Assembly (NCBI GenBank): GCA_963682025.1
Contig: OY821518.1
Location: 29,177,991-29,241,990 of the forward strand
DNA length: 64,000 nucleotides
Reading direction: 5' to 3'
From: Cordilura impudica
Lineage: Eukaryota; Arthropoda; Insecta; Diptera; Scathophagidae
In this document: positions 31,492 through 43,932 of the stretch, in pieces
Position numbering within the stretch: the stretch's first letter is position 1
Layout of the letters: the number at the start of each line of letters is the position of its first letter
Notes under the pieces: generated by a model
Told to the model about the DNA's origin: nothing
Seen by the model: the letters and a program-made list of their open reading frames with translations, nothing else
Database searches by the model: none
Program-made: the position numbers and the translations under genes

Positions 31492-32552
31492 TTTCATATT
31501 AATATCAAATCTTATTGCATTGTCTTCCATCGGTTTATATCAAATTTTCTCAGAGACAGCACAATACGTGTTGGGTTTTATGGGGTCTCATCCAAGGTTC
31601 TGTTCTTTTTCCCTCTCTTTTTCTTATCTTTCTCAATAATCTTCTTTTTCAAACCTTCAATTCTATCTATCATTTCGTAGATGACACCAATATTTGTCAT
31701 TAAAATTCATTCAATTGTAGGCCAAACCTTTATGAGTTTGGGGGCATAAGGCAGAAAATGAATGACAGACCTGACCTGTTAACAGACTTCGAGTGGAGAG
31801 AAGCGAATAGGCTTGATCTTAATGCATGGGAAACTTAATATTGTTTGGTGACCGATAGGACCTTGGATTCAACGATGTTATTGGTACATAAGGGTTTTCT
31901 AAATATTGAGGAATCGCATACTCATGATGTTGAGGTCATGAGAATTCAATGCGATGTCCGTTGGAACGATAATGTTTTTCGAGTGTCGACAGAAGCATTC
32001 AAGTATCTTGGTTTTCTAAATTCGCGCAAAAATTATTCACTCGTTCAGACAACTTACATCCAACCACAAATGGAATACAATTCCCATGTATAGGCAGGAG
32101 CTTCAAGATCTATTTTGGAGCTAATGCACCATGTATAATAGAGGACGTTGATGCCCATTAACGACAGTAGGGTATTCAAATCCATTGACCCGTTGGAACA
32201 TCGTCGGAATGTGTATGGAACACTGTTCTATAAGTACTACCATGGGAAATGGTTTTCTGAGATTAGCGAATTCATTCCAAGTGCCCGAGTTTCAGTTAAC
32301 TCTACCCGCTTCCCTAGTAGATCGCTTTCGTTTGTAGTCTATTCTCCAGCTGACCGCTCAACAAAATTCGTGTACCAGTCAAACTAGCCGTATATATAAA
32401 CTCCCCATACAAGTGTTTTCTGACAACTACAATCTAAAAAATTTAAGTCTATTATCTCTATTTCCTCGTTCGCACAACCTATTTTCCTGAAATCAACACA
32501 ATACATTGCATTTGTAGGTGCCATTCCCAGAGTGTTGGTTAATAATTAAAAA
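31492..32552 (+). pseudogene. LINE family G copy 2, 3' part
   Basis: This resumes the LINE cut at 26303. It has QGSVLFPSLFLIFLNNLL near 31585-31650, the catalytic block degraded to HFVDDTNICH near 31670, then VMRIQCDVRWNDNVFRVSTEAF near 31935 and INDSRVFKSIDPLEHRRNVYG near 32155. Multiple stops and frame changes occur. The 3' UTR (TTTTCCTGAAATCAACACAA) matches copy 1 and ends in an A-rich tail near 32552. The YADD-type block reads VDD. Confidence 0.8.
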
Positions 32553-33814
32553 ATATATATCTGTTTTTTATATATACACTATATCTGTTTTATAAAAGAT
32601 TTATGAGTTTCAAAAAACATCATATCATCATAATATATTGCCTGGAGTAATGTACGTATTGGATTTGAAGATGGGCTCTAGATCCAAAAATCATTAAGTC
32701 ATATTCTAGCTTGGTAAGCCTCCATTCCAGCGTTTTCTTTTCAGTCATATCATTCAAATCAAATAATCTTGCAATGTTACATTTTCAACATGTATTTACT
32801 TTCAAGAATTACATTAACACTGATAGGGTGTTCTAGAAAATCACAAATTTCGGAAAGTTGAGACATCAAAACAAACCTTTGGTTTATTTTACGATGCACC
32901 GAAACTCAGGAAATGTACTATTCTAATAGTAGTTGTCATAAAAATAAATAAGGAGGCAGATCAAGAAAGTTAGGAAAAACGTTGAACATAGAGTTATAAT
33001 TTTTTTTAAATTTAATTGAAATTATATCAAAGCTTACAAAAATAATATAATTTTGATGAAATAAAACAATGAAATAAATAATCTTTTATTTATATAAATA
33101 CTTGACCTTGAAAGCCTGATTTAGAGAACTCTAAAGAAACAAACTAAAATCTAATCTGTAATTCGATTTCCGGAAAATTTTCAATTTGGCATATAATAAC
33201 GATGTTTGTCGTTTTTTGAAACAGGTAGTCCTTGATCGCTTTAAATTTTCCACATTTTGGGACACATGTTTGTGCTTTTCAATTCCGGGACAGTTTGGAA
33301 AATTTGCCTCCTTTGGTTAAAACCACCATTAGTGTTTTTATACCATTGAAGAGCTTTCCAAGCGTAGTGTCAGGATGTCAAATAGGGCCAAAAATATGTG
33401 GACCCATTGCGTTGGCTTATGAAAGGAAGTATTTATTGTTCTTTGCAAATACTCCTTAATATAATTTAGAGCTCGTTTTAACAAATGACTAGCTTCTTTT
33501 GCCGCAACTGCATTTGGCTCACCATACCAGGGTCCTAAATTTATCACTGACATTTTCATGAGCATTAGCAACATACAAATTTTGACCCAAAAGCTGCGAA
33601 GAATTTGCCAGTATCCATTAAGCAGCAGAAGCATGTTTTTAAGAAACATTATTTCGATTTCCATGCTCCGTTTTTGGTCCCTAAAATTTGAACAGCAATC
33701 CTGTCTGGAACTTTTTTTACTTTCTGTGTTTTCAAATGCTCATTGGCTTTAAGTTTTCTCACCAAATAATCTGAGCACTAATCTAACCGAATCCCAAGTT
33801 CCGGAGACGTGAAA
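32553..33814. other. Mostly unassigned DNA with an unrecognised coding-like remnant
   Basis: A minus-strand frame at 33338-33664 (108 codons; contains NLGPWYGEPNAVAAKEASHL and WVHIFLALFDILTLRL) has a more protein-like composition than its surroundings. I do not recognise it. It might be a decayed transposon or gene remnant. The rest of the stretch shows nothing. Confidence 0.3.
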
Positions 33815-34480
33815 AAATAAAAGGACAGTCTATAAGCTATCAAGGCGATATTCTTGAACAAACCTATCTCAAGGACTGTCCTCAAGTGTAAGGAAGAAAT
33901 TACAAACTTCTCTAGAAAGGGCAGACTTGAAATCGTTTGGATCCCATGACATAGTGGTATAATGGGAAGCGAGACTACTGACGAACTTTCAAACTTAAAC
34001 TTTCAAATTTGAACTGTCAGACTGCGCGACCAGTTCGCAGTTCACAATTTGCGAGGAAACCGTCGTGGGTAATGTTACGAAGATATATGGGACAATCTCA
34101 ACACTCTTAAAACTAATCCCAACACTTCTAAAATTAAGGAAATCCATAATCTAAGTAGAAGTGATCTTAGTAGGATAACTGGCATCCTCACTGGACACTC
34201 TGAGATCACCTATACCGTATATGACGGGCGGAATCGGTCACATGTATAGCTTGCAGAGAAGATGACGAAAACCTTGAACAATACCTTTATTGATGTCCTG
34301 TATTTGCGAGAAAAAGTGTCAGACACCTACCCAACGACATCTTACTAGGTCTGTCGGGTCTTAGGGCGATAAGCTGGAAAACACTCAGGAAATTAGCTGA
34401 TGAGACCGAATTTCTAAGTTAATAAAGGGGTAGATAGCCAACTTTATGGCTTAAGCGTATATCCGGGCATAACGGTATGA
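33815..34480 (+). pseudogene. LINE RNase H domain remnant
   Basis: The frame reads DSL, AIKAIFLNKPIS and RLEIVWIP, a stop, then HSGIMGSETTDELSN (about 33825-33990). This is the end of an RNase H1 domain of the type carried by I/Jockey/R1-group LINEs (family WIPGHSGIxGNExADELA). Downstream, near 34155-34230, LSRSDLSRITGILTGHSEI continues the C-terminal region; the rest is broken by stops. Most of the element upstream is missing. Confidence 0.65.
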
Positions 34481-34573
34481 GCTATGTGTATACATGGTTC
34501 CTCTCCTCAATTTAACCTAACTTAACCAATCTAGCCATGCCACGGTTTCGCATCAATTGATACTTTATAATAA

Positions 34574-35346
34574 AACAAGTAAGAAAATTATAGTCTGTCT
34601 AGACCGACTATACGGTACCCTATACCATGCGTTTAGAGACCCTATCTATCTCTTAGGCCAAACTAACTGAACATAGAAAATATGCATAAACCAAATTTGA
34701 GTGGGAGTTTTATTAATGTTTTTGGCTGCAGATATGAAAAAGTTCATATCGGATGCTATTTCTATATGGGGACTAGGCCCAAAATTGGACAGATCCTGAC
34801 CATGTTTTGCAAAAATATAGACAACCAAAATTTGAGAAGAATCAGTGCAATATTTTTGTTTTTTGATAGTTTTAAGTGAAGATCGGGAAGCAGCTCTATA
34901 TGGGGCCTATAAGCAAGAGTTGTCCCATAGGTATAATTTTTGGACTACACATTAATGGGTGTAATTAACGCATACAAACCCAATTTGAGTAAGATCTATA
35001 TGACAATTTGGATCTTATGGCAATTTATGTCGATGTCATAGGGGTCATTTGTATGGGGGCTAGGTCTGAACATGGACCGATTCTCACCGATTTCAACAGC
35101 ACCCATCCTACGGCCGATAGCAGCTTATATACCAAATTTCATCAAAATATATTTATATTTGTGACCTGAAGTTTGATTACAAGATCTACATGGACACACA
35201 GACGGACGGACGGACAGACTTCGTTAAATCGAATCAGATAGTGATTCTGATTCGATCGGTATAATAAAAGATGGATCTAGGTCAAATATTTTTGGTAGTT
35301 ACAAACAGCAGCACAAAGTCATTATACCCAAACCACATAGTGGAAT
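34574..35346 (-). mobile_element. DINE-like family A, near-complete copy
   Basis: On the minus strand it starts near 35320 with TATACCC-type text and a GTCC-rich run (35200-35217). It ends with the hairpin region GTCTGTCTAGAC... and AATTTTCTTACTTGTT at 34574. This end parallels family B and known DINE-1 termini. No protein is encoded; frames inside are accidental. Confidence 0.8.
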
Positions 35347-35615
35347 ATAGGATATAATAAGCATAAACCAAATTTGAGTGCCATTGTTATTAATTTTTTG
35401 GCTGCAGATATGAAAAAAATCATATCGGGTGCTATATTTATATGGGGACTAGGTCGAAAAATGGACCGATCCTGATTATATTTGGTAAAGTCACTTAAAT
35501 TTTGAAAAACTATACACAAATCAAATTTGAGAAAAATCTGTGCAATATTTTTGTTTTTTGATAGATTTAAGTGAAGATCGGGAAGCAGCTCTATATGGGG
35601 CCTATGACTAATAAC
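35347..35615 (-). mobile_element. DINE-like family A, partial copy
   Basis: AAACCAAATTTGAGTGCCATTG, TTTTTTGGCTGCAGATATGAAA and GAAGATCGGGAAGCAGCTCTAT repeat part of the preceding copy in the same orientation, giving an imperfect tandem. Confidence 0.75.
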
Positions 35616-36486
35616 TGACATATTTTTAAAAGAGAACTTGATGGAAATATTTCAAATATTGCTTGCGAACTAAGTTATGAAGAAAAACGTGTACTAAGTT
35701 TTTTGACCTTTAATTGTGAGTCACAAAAAAGACAGGATGCCCTACTGTCATTCATGTACTCTAAGGTCCCTTTTTCGTTTACGATTCAAATATCCAACAT
35801 AGTCTTTTCAGTTCCTTTTCATATATATCATGATATTTAGCAAAAAAAATTGGTAATGAATTTTGATAGATTGAAGTAATTAATATTCTATTTCGGAAAT
35901 GTTCTTTTAATGCTTTTTCGACACTATAAAAGCAAACGATTCCGCCAACATCAAGTGCATTTGATACCAGAAATGTTTACAGATGATCCAATTGATCAAC
36001 TAACAACATATGAGTCCACTCAAAAATTATCAAAAGGACTTGGTTGAGTGTCTAATATATAACTTTCCTTTTTGATTCAACATCTGAAAGGCTTGAACGG
36101 CAAATATTGCTGTCATCTGGAAATATAAATGATAAATGATTAAGGAATAAGATTGACTTTGATGGTGATATACAAATTATGCTGGAACTGCACAAATCGT
36201 GAATACTAGAAAAATAATTTTATATTCAGTTCTCTGATTCACTTTATTTAAGTCAAAGTCTTAATGTCTTTTATTCTGTGAGCATTTTTTATTAAATATA
36301 ATATTCAAGTGATATTAACAACAAGTTTGTAGAAACGTTTATAGATATTCAAATCTATGAAACTTAGTCATTTCTTCCACTTCTAAAATGTGTCTTGAAC
36401 GGAACTTCTTTCAAGATTAACGAACAAGTTGTTTAATTTAAATACGCTTTATTTTTTAAAATGCTGCCTTGCACCAATAAGCAAAA
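35616..36486. other. Unassigned DNA
   Basis: I see no gene or repeat that I can name in this stretch. Confidence 0.4.
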
Positions 36487-36850
36487 CTAGCAGGTTCTAG
36501 CCCTCGAAATTCGAGTGCAGAATCTAGGAAATTTTATTTTTTAATTTAATAAATTATTGACCCCACAGATATGCTAATCAATTTTAGACAATTCACACTT
36601 CAACACTTTTTTGGTTTATGTTCAAAATAATTTTTCAATTAAACACAATTATTATTGTGAATGAAGAAAACAAACTCATTTTTTTTTGCAAACACATTAA
36701 CAAATTTAATAAACACACACATATCATTGTATAATTTCATGTGCGTGTTAGTAGCAACTTTAAATGACCATAACTCCAAAAAAATTAAAAAATTTTAAAA
36801 TCTGTAAATGTGGTGGACAGCTTAAAATAAATACTTTTCTTATTATTATT
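36487..36850 (-). mobile_element. Small Helitron, minus strand
   Basis: The 3' end is at 36487-36490 (CTAG), then CAGGTTCTAGCC and the hairpin CTCGAAATTCGAG. The body has ATATGCTAATCAATTTTAGAC and TTCAACACTTTTTTGG, and a 5' region TTTAAAATCTGTAAATGTGG. Confidence 0.75.
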
Positions 36851-38240
36851 TCGGGATAAAGCTGTTGAATAATTACATATTTTATAGTGAGATTATCTAT
36901 AGAAATAATACAAAAAATTAAAGGGGAAAAAGAGAATAACTCAGCTAAATGCTAAATGGGTATAATAGTTATAACAAAAAGAAAATTGTTTTTATTTTTA
37001 CTTTTGTTTCCCTTATTAACTAAATTTCCCCCCAAAGCTTAGTTGGCCATAAAACAATATTTGCTAAAAAATTAACTCTTTAAGCTTGCGGTTATTTAAA
37101 TTCTTCTTATAAATAATTGTGTTTTTAACCATTAATTTTTGAATAATATCTGCACATAAAATTGTTTACAAACATATTCGTATTTAAAAATAATGTACAA
37201 CCAAAAACAAACAAAAAAGAACTTAAATCACTTCACTGTAAATAATTAAAACACATAATAATATATTCGTGTGTATGTATATATTGTATATAAAATAAAA
37301 ATAACAATAAAATTGGTCATCGACAGCCTACTGTTGTTTAAAAATACAAATTCATAAAAAACGGCATCGGTCCCATTTTTCCAACAACACTTTTTATAGA
37401 GTTCATGAAAAAAAAAAATAATACGGAAATAAGCATCCAGTAGTTAAACCTGAAATAAATGATGGGCTTAATTTGAACAAAATTCATTGAGTGTAAAATT
37501 TCATACATGTAAACACTTGTTTGTATTTATTAGAGTGTCCATTTTTATTCTTTTTTCAACTTTTTTTTTTGAGCTAAGAATACATGTTTAAAAATTTATA
37601 TCGATACAGGACGAACAATTTAATACGTTTCCATGGTTCTAGAAAGCAAATAGAATTTGTGCTTGTATCCAATTTTTGTATACATGAATTTAACTTAATA
37701 AATAATAACATAAATTTGGGCTAGCAAAATAACTACTACTAACAAAATAAAATATTTTTACCTCGAATTTTGAAAGTATTCATTTTTTCCAACGTAACAA
37801 GCTATTTATATTCCTCTAAGTAATTTTTATGTGTCCTCTATGAATTTCTGCAAAAAAAAAAATTACGTAGAATATTTTAAATTCTTCTGAAGAAAAAACT
37901 CTAAAAAAATCTACAAAGTTAATAGCTAATAATTTAAAAATTAAAATCATGTAAAGTTTTCTTCGATTATCATGGTGTGGTGCATTGTGAATTCCTTCCG
38001 CCGCACAGCGGCTGAAAATCGCTGTTCATTTGGCAAAATTCTGTAACTTTTGAACTGAACAAAATATTTTATTAATTTTTTTAGTGGATAGATATTTAGT
38101 TGCACTTGTGTTAGTTTTAATTCCATTAAAATTGATAGAGTACTTTTCAAGGAATTCTAGGTCAAAGTTTGAATTAGCGTGAAATATTGTTTCTTTTTAT
38201 GTGTAAACATCTATGCGCGCAGGGAATAAAAATCTATTTC
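36851..38240. other. AT-rich DNA without recognised genes
   Basis: This stretch has long A/T runs and only short, low-complexity frames. Nothing is supported. Confidence 0.4.
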
Positions 38241-39640
38241 ACAATACAATCACAAAAACAGCGTAAGATGTAAGATTATTAAGGATTTTTTTTTATGTCC
38301 CTTTTATACAACCATGGATCTGGCAGCTCAATTACCGGATAAAAATGCAACCATGCTATCGAGTTTTGTCTTAGTCAGTCATCGCGTCAGTTTTTTTTCA
38401 TATATATAATGACATGATAGTACCGTTACCAAAATTGACCAATCATAAGATGACACCTTAACATTAACGAAGAAAGACAGAAGAAACGCGAGATAAGTTG
38501 AGAGTTTAAAAAGGGCAACATTGCGTGAGGTCAGTTAGTTAGCAGTTAGCAGTTGGCAGTTAGCAGTTAAAAGTTGAAGAGTTGGCGTTTGATACTGGAC
38601 ATAGTCGTGTTTTGTCATTGAAATGGTTTTTTAATATTGCGAGAGTTTATAAACGGGATTGACTTTATTACAAGGGTGGAATTTTTTTCATCATGTAGTA
38701 TACATAATTTTGTGAAAATCGGTAAAATTATAAACTAAAGAAAACCCGAGGAAAAAGGAAAGATGTCAAACATTAATTTAAAATGTGTACATTTTTGAAT
38801 AAAAGTGAAACCTAAATTTTGAAAAGCAGATTAAATTGTGTAAATTGAAAATTAAGCTGAAAAGAAAAAAAAAACTGTAGAATCTGAAAAGAAAATGTAA
38901 TTTTAATAACTGAAAAGCGAAGAAACTGTGTAAATTGACAAATTAAGCTGAAAAGAAATAACTGTAGAATCTGAAAAGAAAATGTAATTTTAATAACTGA
39001 AAAGCGAAGAAACTGTGTAAATTAACAAATTAACTTGAAAGATAATTGTATAAGATCTGAAAGTAAAAAGGACAAATTTTGTAAATTATAAACCGAAAAA
39101 CCTGAAAAAAAAATGTGTGAGAAAAATTGTAAAAGTCCAGAAATAACGTGTAAAATGAAAATTTTGTAAAAGTCAAGAGAAAAGTGTAAACTGAAAATTT
39201 TGTAAAGGTTCAATGAAAACGTGTAAAACGAAGAATTTTTTAAAAAGCTCGAAGAAAACGTGTAAAACTAAAATTTTTGTTCAAACTAAAATGTAAAACT
39301 TTGAAAGAAGAACTAAAAGTTTGTAAGAGTTGAAAAAAACTAAATTTTGTAAAATTTTAATAAAGAGTACTAGAATCTGAAAATAAACAAACCTCGAAAA
39401 GAAATTTGTTAGTACCTGAAAATAAAATAGGAAAACCTGAAAAGAAAGAACTGAACAATTATGCATCAATCAGCGACAAACCAACACCACAGTTCCAGCA
39501 ATAGCTACGGCAATACAGCAATCATCATAGAACTACAACATCGGCGACACGCGACAACGACAAGCAACGGCAGCAACAATTAGATAAGTAACAAAATTAA
39601 GTCTAAATAAAGTTCGCCTTTTCTTTATATAACTAATTTA
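38241..39640 (+). other. Possible LTR-like or leader sequence with A-rich degenerate repeats
   Basis: Repeats of GTTAGCAGTTGGCAGTTAG lie at 38537-38572. From about 38740 to 39460 the text is a degenerate tandem of CTGAAAAGAAAATGTAA and GTGTAAAACGAA motifs; for example 38895-38950 recurs at 38945-39010 almost exactly. A GC-richer stretch (39463-39585, CAGCAACAATTAG...) with AATAAA at 39606 follows. This could be a retrotransposon LTR/leader, but I found no second LTR and no gag-pol. Confidence 0.3.
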
Positions 39641-40559
39641 GCTTATAACTTCTTAAACCTTAATCTTGATAATAAATATTTACTTCTATTGATTATTTAA
39701 ATCGTTAAAGAAAAAAAAATAAGAATTCAAATTAAATTTTTTTTTGCAAAGTTAAACGTAAGACCCCAATGTCAACTACAACCCGTATACTTACCATACG
39801 CACACAATTAATAAAAAGAAAAGAAAAATTTTTCTTATATAAATAATTCTTTGCAGAATCACTATGATATATATATATATATATATTAAGTAATTATAAG
39901 AATAAAATACAAAACCCAAAAAAATCTACCAATAAAATTTTTGTAGCAATTAAAAAGAAAAAAGAAATGAAGCGTTAAGGAAAATTTATTCAAGACGAAT
40001 GTCAGGAGGAAAGGTAGGTAATGGATAGTAATGGTCTGGTCATAGATGGGAACACTTCGTGGTACAGAAATCCTAAAAACATTCGAAAAAGGCAGTTTTT
40101 TTTAATTTTTCGTATTTTGCTAAACTCATGGTTATTCGGCATGGGGTTGAGCTATATGCTTGCGCGTTAGGGATACGGGGTCATAGAATTGCCAACCCGA
40201 GAAGCTAGCCGGGGGATAGAATTACATCATGCCATGCCATTTGATTTTTTTTTTTTTTCTAACGTAGTGAAAACGACGCGTAACAAGATGTAAGACGTAA
40301 GACAAAATCGGTGTGACTTAAGATTGCATTGGTGAAAATATTATGACATGTAATAACTTTTTGCCTCTGTTTTCTGCAGTATATTTCTTCACTTTTTATA
40401 AACATTTATAATTAATTTCCTCAATCATTTAGGAGTATTCTTAACTATTTAATTTATTTCATATAAATAACACAATTGTCACTGCGTTTCATATTAATGA
40501 TAACCAAACATAAATAACAAATAAATAAAAATAAAAAATAAACGAATTACAGTAAAAAG
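39641..40559. other. Unassigned AT-rich DNA
   Basis: Contains a (TA)n run near 39868-39887. GATGTAAGACGTAAGAC at 40290-40306 echoes GATGTAAGAT at 38268. No gene is seen. Confidence 0.4.
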
Positions 40560-41120
40560 GAAGTGTTTGGAAATAAAATGGAGGGACAATTCATTGGAAA
40601 TCGTGCCGATTTCATTAGGAAGTGTTTGGAGATAAAATGAGATAAAAACGTTTTGAAATATGAAAAATTAAAAATGAAAAATAAAAAATGGAACATGAGA
40701 AATGAGAAATAAAAAATGAAAAATGAGAAATGAAAAAATAAAAAATTAAAATGAAAATTGAAAAATAAAAATGAAAAATAAAAAATGAAAAATAGAAAAT
40801 GAAAAATAAAAAATGAAAAATAAAAAACGAAAATTAAAATGAGAAATGAAAATGAAAAATAAAAAATGAAAAATGAAAAATAAAAAATAAAAAATAAAAA
40901 TTGAAAAATAAAAAATTAATAATAGAAAATGAAAAATAAAAAATGAAAAATAAAAAATGAAAAATTTTAAATGAAAAACGAAAAATAAAAAATTAAAAAT
41001 GAAAAATGAAAACTGAAAAATAAAAAATAAAAAATTAAAAATGAAAATAAAAAAAAAAAAAATAAAAAATGAAAAATAAAAAATGGAAAATAAAAAATGA
41101 AAAATTAAAAATTAAAAATG
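40560..41120. repeat. Low-complexity (AAAAATGAAAAATA)n tract
   Basis: The tract is almost pure A with T and G at short intervals, with period about 7-14, and continues at 41891-41990 beyond a DINE-like insertion. No coding content. Confidence 0.85.
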
Positions 41121-41890
41121 AACAAGTAAGAAAATTATAGTCGGTCTAGACCGACTATATGATACCCTATACCATGCCCTATCTCTTACGCCCAACTAAC
41201 TGGACATAGAAAATAAGCAAAAACCCAATTTTGAGTCTGATTTTTATTAATTTTTTTGGCTGCAGATATGTAAAAGTTCATATCGGATGCTATATCTATA
41301 TGGGAACTAGGTCCAAAAATAGACCGATCCTGATCATGTTTGGTAAAGTCTCTTGTATTTTACAAAAATATATACAAACAAAATCTGAGAAGAATCAGTG
41401 CAATATTTTTGTTTTTTAATAGATTTAAGTGAAGATCGGGAAGCAGCTCTATATGGGGCCAAAGGGATCATTTTTGGACTACTCATAAATTTACGTAATG
41501 TAAGTAAAATCTAATGTAAGTAAAATCTATATGAAATTTGGGTCTGATGGCAATTTATGTCGATTTCATAGGGGTAATTTGTATGGGGGCTAGGTCTGAA
41601 CATGGACCGATTCTCACCAATTTCAATAGCATTCATCCCATGGCTTATATACCAAATTTCATCAAAATATATTCATAGTTGCGACCTGCAGTTTGATTAC
41701 AAGCTTTACATGGACACACAGACGGACGGACGGACGGACGGACGGACGGACGGACATTGTTAAATCAACTCAGAAAGTGATTCTGATTCGATCGGTATAA
41801 TTAAAGATGGGTCTAGGTCAAATATTTTTGGTTGTTACAAACAGCAGCACAAAGTCATTATACCCAAACCACATAGTGGTATAGGGTATA
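41121..41890 (-). mobile_element. DINE-like family A, clean insertion
   Basis: The ends are easy to see because the element sits in a low-complexity tract. It runs from AACAAGTAAG (41121, minus-strand 3' end, with perfect hairpin GTCGGTCTAGACCGAC) to CCACATAGTGGTATAGGGTA (41890, 5' end). A GACG-type microsatellite (nine repeats of GACG/GACA) lies at 41721-41756. Length is about 770 bp. There is no obvious target duplication, as expected for rolling-circle elements. Confidence 0.85.
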
Positions 41891-42165
41891 AAAATGAAAA
41901 ATGAAAATGAAAATTGAAAAATAAAAAATGAAAAATAAAAAATAAAAAATAAAAAATGAAAAATGAAAAACGAAAAATAAAAATTAAAAATTAACCAGTT
42001 GAAATAATAAATATTTATATATTAGCAAAGCCCCTGCAGCTGATACATAGATGACGCTTTCCGTTTGATTTTAAAAAAGTGCCACAAAAGCATCATTAAT
42101 TACTAGGTGTTTACACATCTACCCTGTGATCGAACTCACATGATTTTTTTTTTTTTTATTAAAAT

Positions 42166-42444
42166 ATGTTATATTTGGATTTTAATAATAATTACACCGG
42201 GCGTCAAATGGTAGGGGTCAGTTATCGGGATGGGATGAAACCACCGGGGAAAGGTTTATCGGTCAAAAAAAGGTTATACGTGTCCGGGCGTTTCTCTGAG
42301 TCACATCTAGGGATCGAAATATGTCGATTTGAACTTAGCCAGTCTCGTATAGGCGAATTAGTCACGTTTTGGGCTCTTTTGTTTGACATAACTCGAGAAC
42401 CTCTAGTTCGATTTTGCTGTAACAGATTTAGAAAATTTATTTAA
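42166..42444 (+). CDS. Unrecognised 92-codon open frame
   Basis: The frame has a less A/T-rich composition than its surroundings and contains TGRQMVGVSYRDGMKPPGKG and GIEICRFELSQSRIGELV. I recognise no domain, signal peptide or membrane segment. No regulatory context is visible and the ATG lies just after a poly-T run. It could be a transposon fragment or chance. Confidence 0.2.
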   Translation: MLYLDFNNNYTGRQMVGVSYRDGMKPPGKGLSVKKRLYVSGRFSESHLGIEICRFELSQSRIGELVTFWALLFDITREPLVRFCCNRFRKFI

Positions 42445-42512
42445 TCTGTTCATATAACGTTTCGCTAACATAAGCAATAGTCTCGCAGTTATAAATAAAT
42501 GTATGAAGAAAA

Positions 42513-42716
42513 AAACATTGTATAATTTTATGTATGTGTTACTAGCAACTTTAAATGCAATTTACTCAAAATAAAGGAAAATTTTAAAAAATCTGTAAAT
42601 CTGCAAAATGGCTAAAAGAAATACCTTTCAAATGACATACGTTTGCTCAAAATCGGAATAAAATGGAAGAACAAAACATCGGTCACAAGAAATCGCCTAG
42701 CCTATTAATATTATAA
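42513..42716 (-). mobile_element. Small Helitron, 5' half
   Basis: On the minus strand it reads ATAATATTAATAGGCTAGGC, GTGACCGATGTTTTGTTC, GAAAGGTATTTCTTTTAGCC and ACACATACATAAAATTATAC, the 5' half of the family seen complete at 55532-55878. The 3' half is missing. Confidence 0.75.
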
Positions 42717-42816
42717 ATATGTTATTTATTATTAACACGAAAATTAAAAATATCAGGTTATTACGTAGATCATAAAAATCGATGAACGCATTAATTTATT
42801 TTCGTTTGTTTGCTCC

Positions 42817-43570
42817 CTATACTTTCTTGCGCGGTGGTTCGCCTACTTGTTCAGAGTCTTTATCGCATGAGGATCTGTCTTCATATGGAAAAAAAAATCA
42901 ATTGTTTTTAATCAGTCAGATAACTTAAATTTTGTGACTTACCCTCGGAGGAAACTTCCATTGTATATTCTTCTTCTTCATCGTCATTGTCTAGATCGAA
43001 CGTCTTTTGCGACCACCAACAAATTTCAGCCACCAGCGAGTCGAGTCTTTTGCCTTTATGTCACGTTTCCATTGGCATGGCTACTTGATGGAAGCGCTCG
43101 CCATGCTCATGCTTGCTGAAGTAATCGAGATGGTGATGCAAGAAGTGAATTTTGAGAGACATGTTCAATCCAACTTTCTGGAAGTATTCCAACATCTTGG
43201 TCACAAGAGCGCGGTAATTGTGTGCTCGCTTACTTCCCAAAAAAGATCGGAAGGCTTTCTTCACTGCCCTCCACGCAAGGTAATCATTACTGACTAAAGC
43301 CTTATTAAATTCTTTTGATTTCATGAGCTTCCGTATATCGGGCCCATTCAGAACACCTTCCTTTAATTTTGCTTCGTGGGAAAATATTTTTCAAACAATC
43401 AAGAATTTTCGGTTGCTTCACAATGGCCTTGATGAAATTTTTTACGATTCCCAATTTGATATGGAGAGTGGGCATGAGGACGTTCACCATTGGCACGAGT
43501 GGATCATTTACGCAGTTGTTGGATCTCGAGCATGCCAGTTATGCATTTCGTATTGGTTTTCTTTAAATCG
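42817..43570 (-). pseudogene. C-terminal part of a transposon-related gene with a legible intron
   Basis: The family recurs in insect genomes and seems mobile-element related; its function is not known to me. Blocks: DPLVPMVNVLMPTLHIKLG near 43478-43420, a frameshift near 43385, EGVLNGPDIRKLMKSKEF near 43360-43310, then SLKIHFLHHHLDYF and HGERFHQ (43150-43075). The same frame passes one stop (TGA near 43060) and continues to a short intron at 42942-42879 (GTAAGT...AG, 64 nt). The last exon reads RSSCDKDSEQVGEPPRKKV and stops at 42817. The phase is kept across the intron. An upstream stop lies near 43560. Confidence 0.65.
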
Positions 43571-43932
43571 GGTAAATTGAGATTTTTTGGACAATTTGCA
43601 CTCATTTCGATTTTATACTTTTATAACTTTTTTGTCACTTTTAAAAATCCGTACTTTTCGCGTTCGTAGATACTTGTTGAATGACATAAAACGACAATGA
43701 ACACCTATATATACTAGGTATTTTTCCATATTTAACTGACATGTACTTATGAATGGACGCATCTGTTAAGGGAGCATATTTACCTGATTGAGCCTTCTAA
43801 AACCAGGGCTCCTACAAAATTCATTTCAAATTTTTTATAACTTTCCAAATAATGAGCACTCATAAATATGGGTAGAATATCTGTAAAAAAATAATCCCTT
43901 ACAGGTAGGCAACGGAAAACCCCACATCAATA

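Noticed and set aside
34396..34412. GCTGATGAGACCGAA as a second hammerhead
   Set aside because: It has CTGATGA and GAA but no stem II room, no GTC partner and no pairing flanks; it lies in LINE remnant sequence.
38241..39640. Complete LTR retrotransposon
   Set aside because: No second LTR, primer site or gag-pol could be found; only a possible LTR-like leader is noted.
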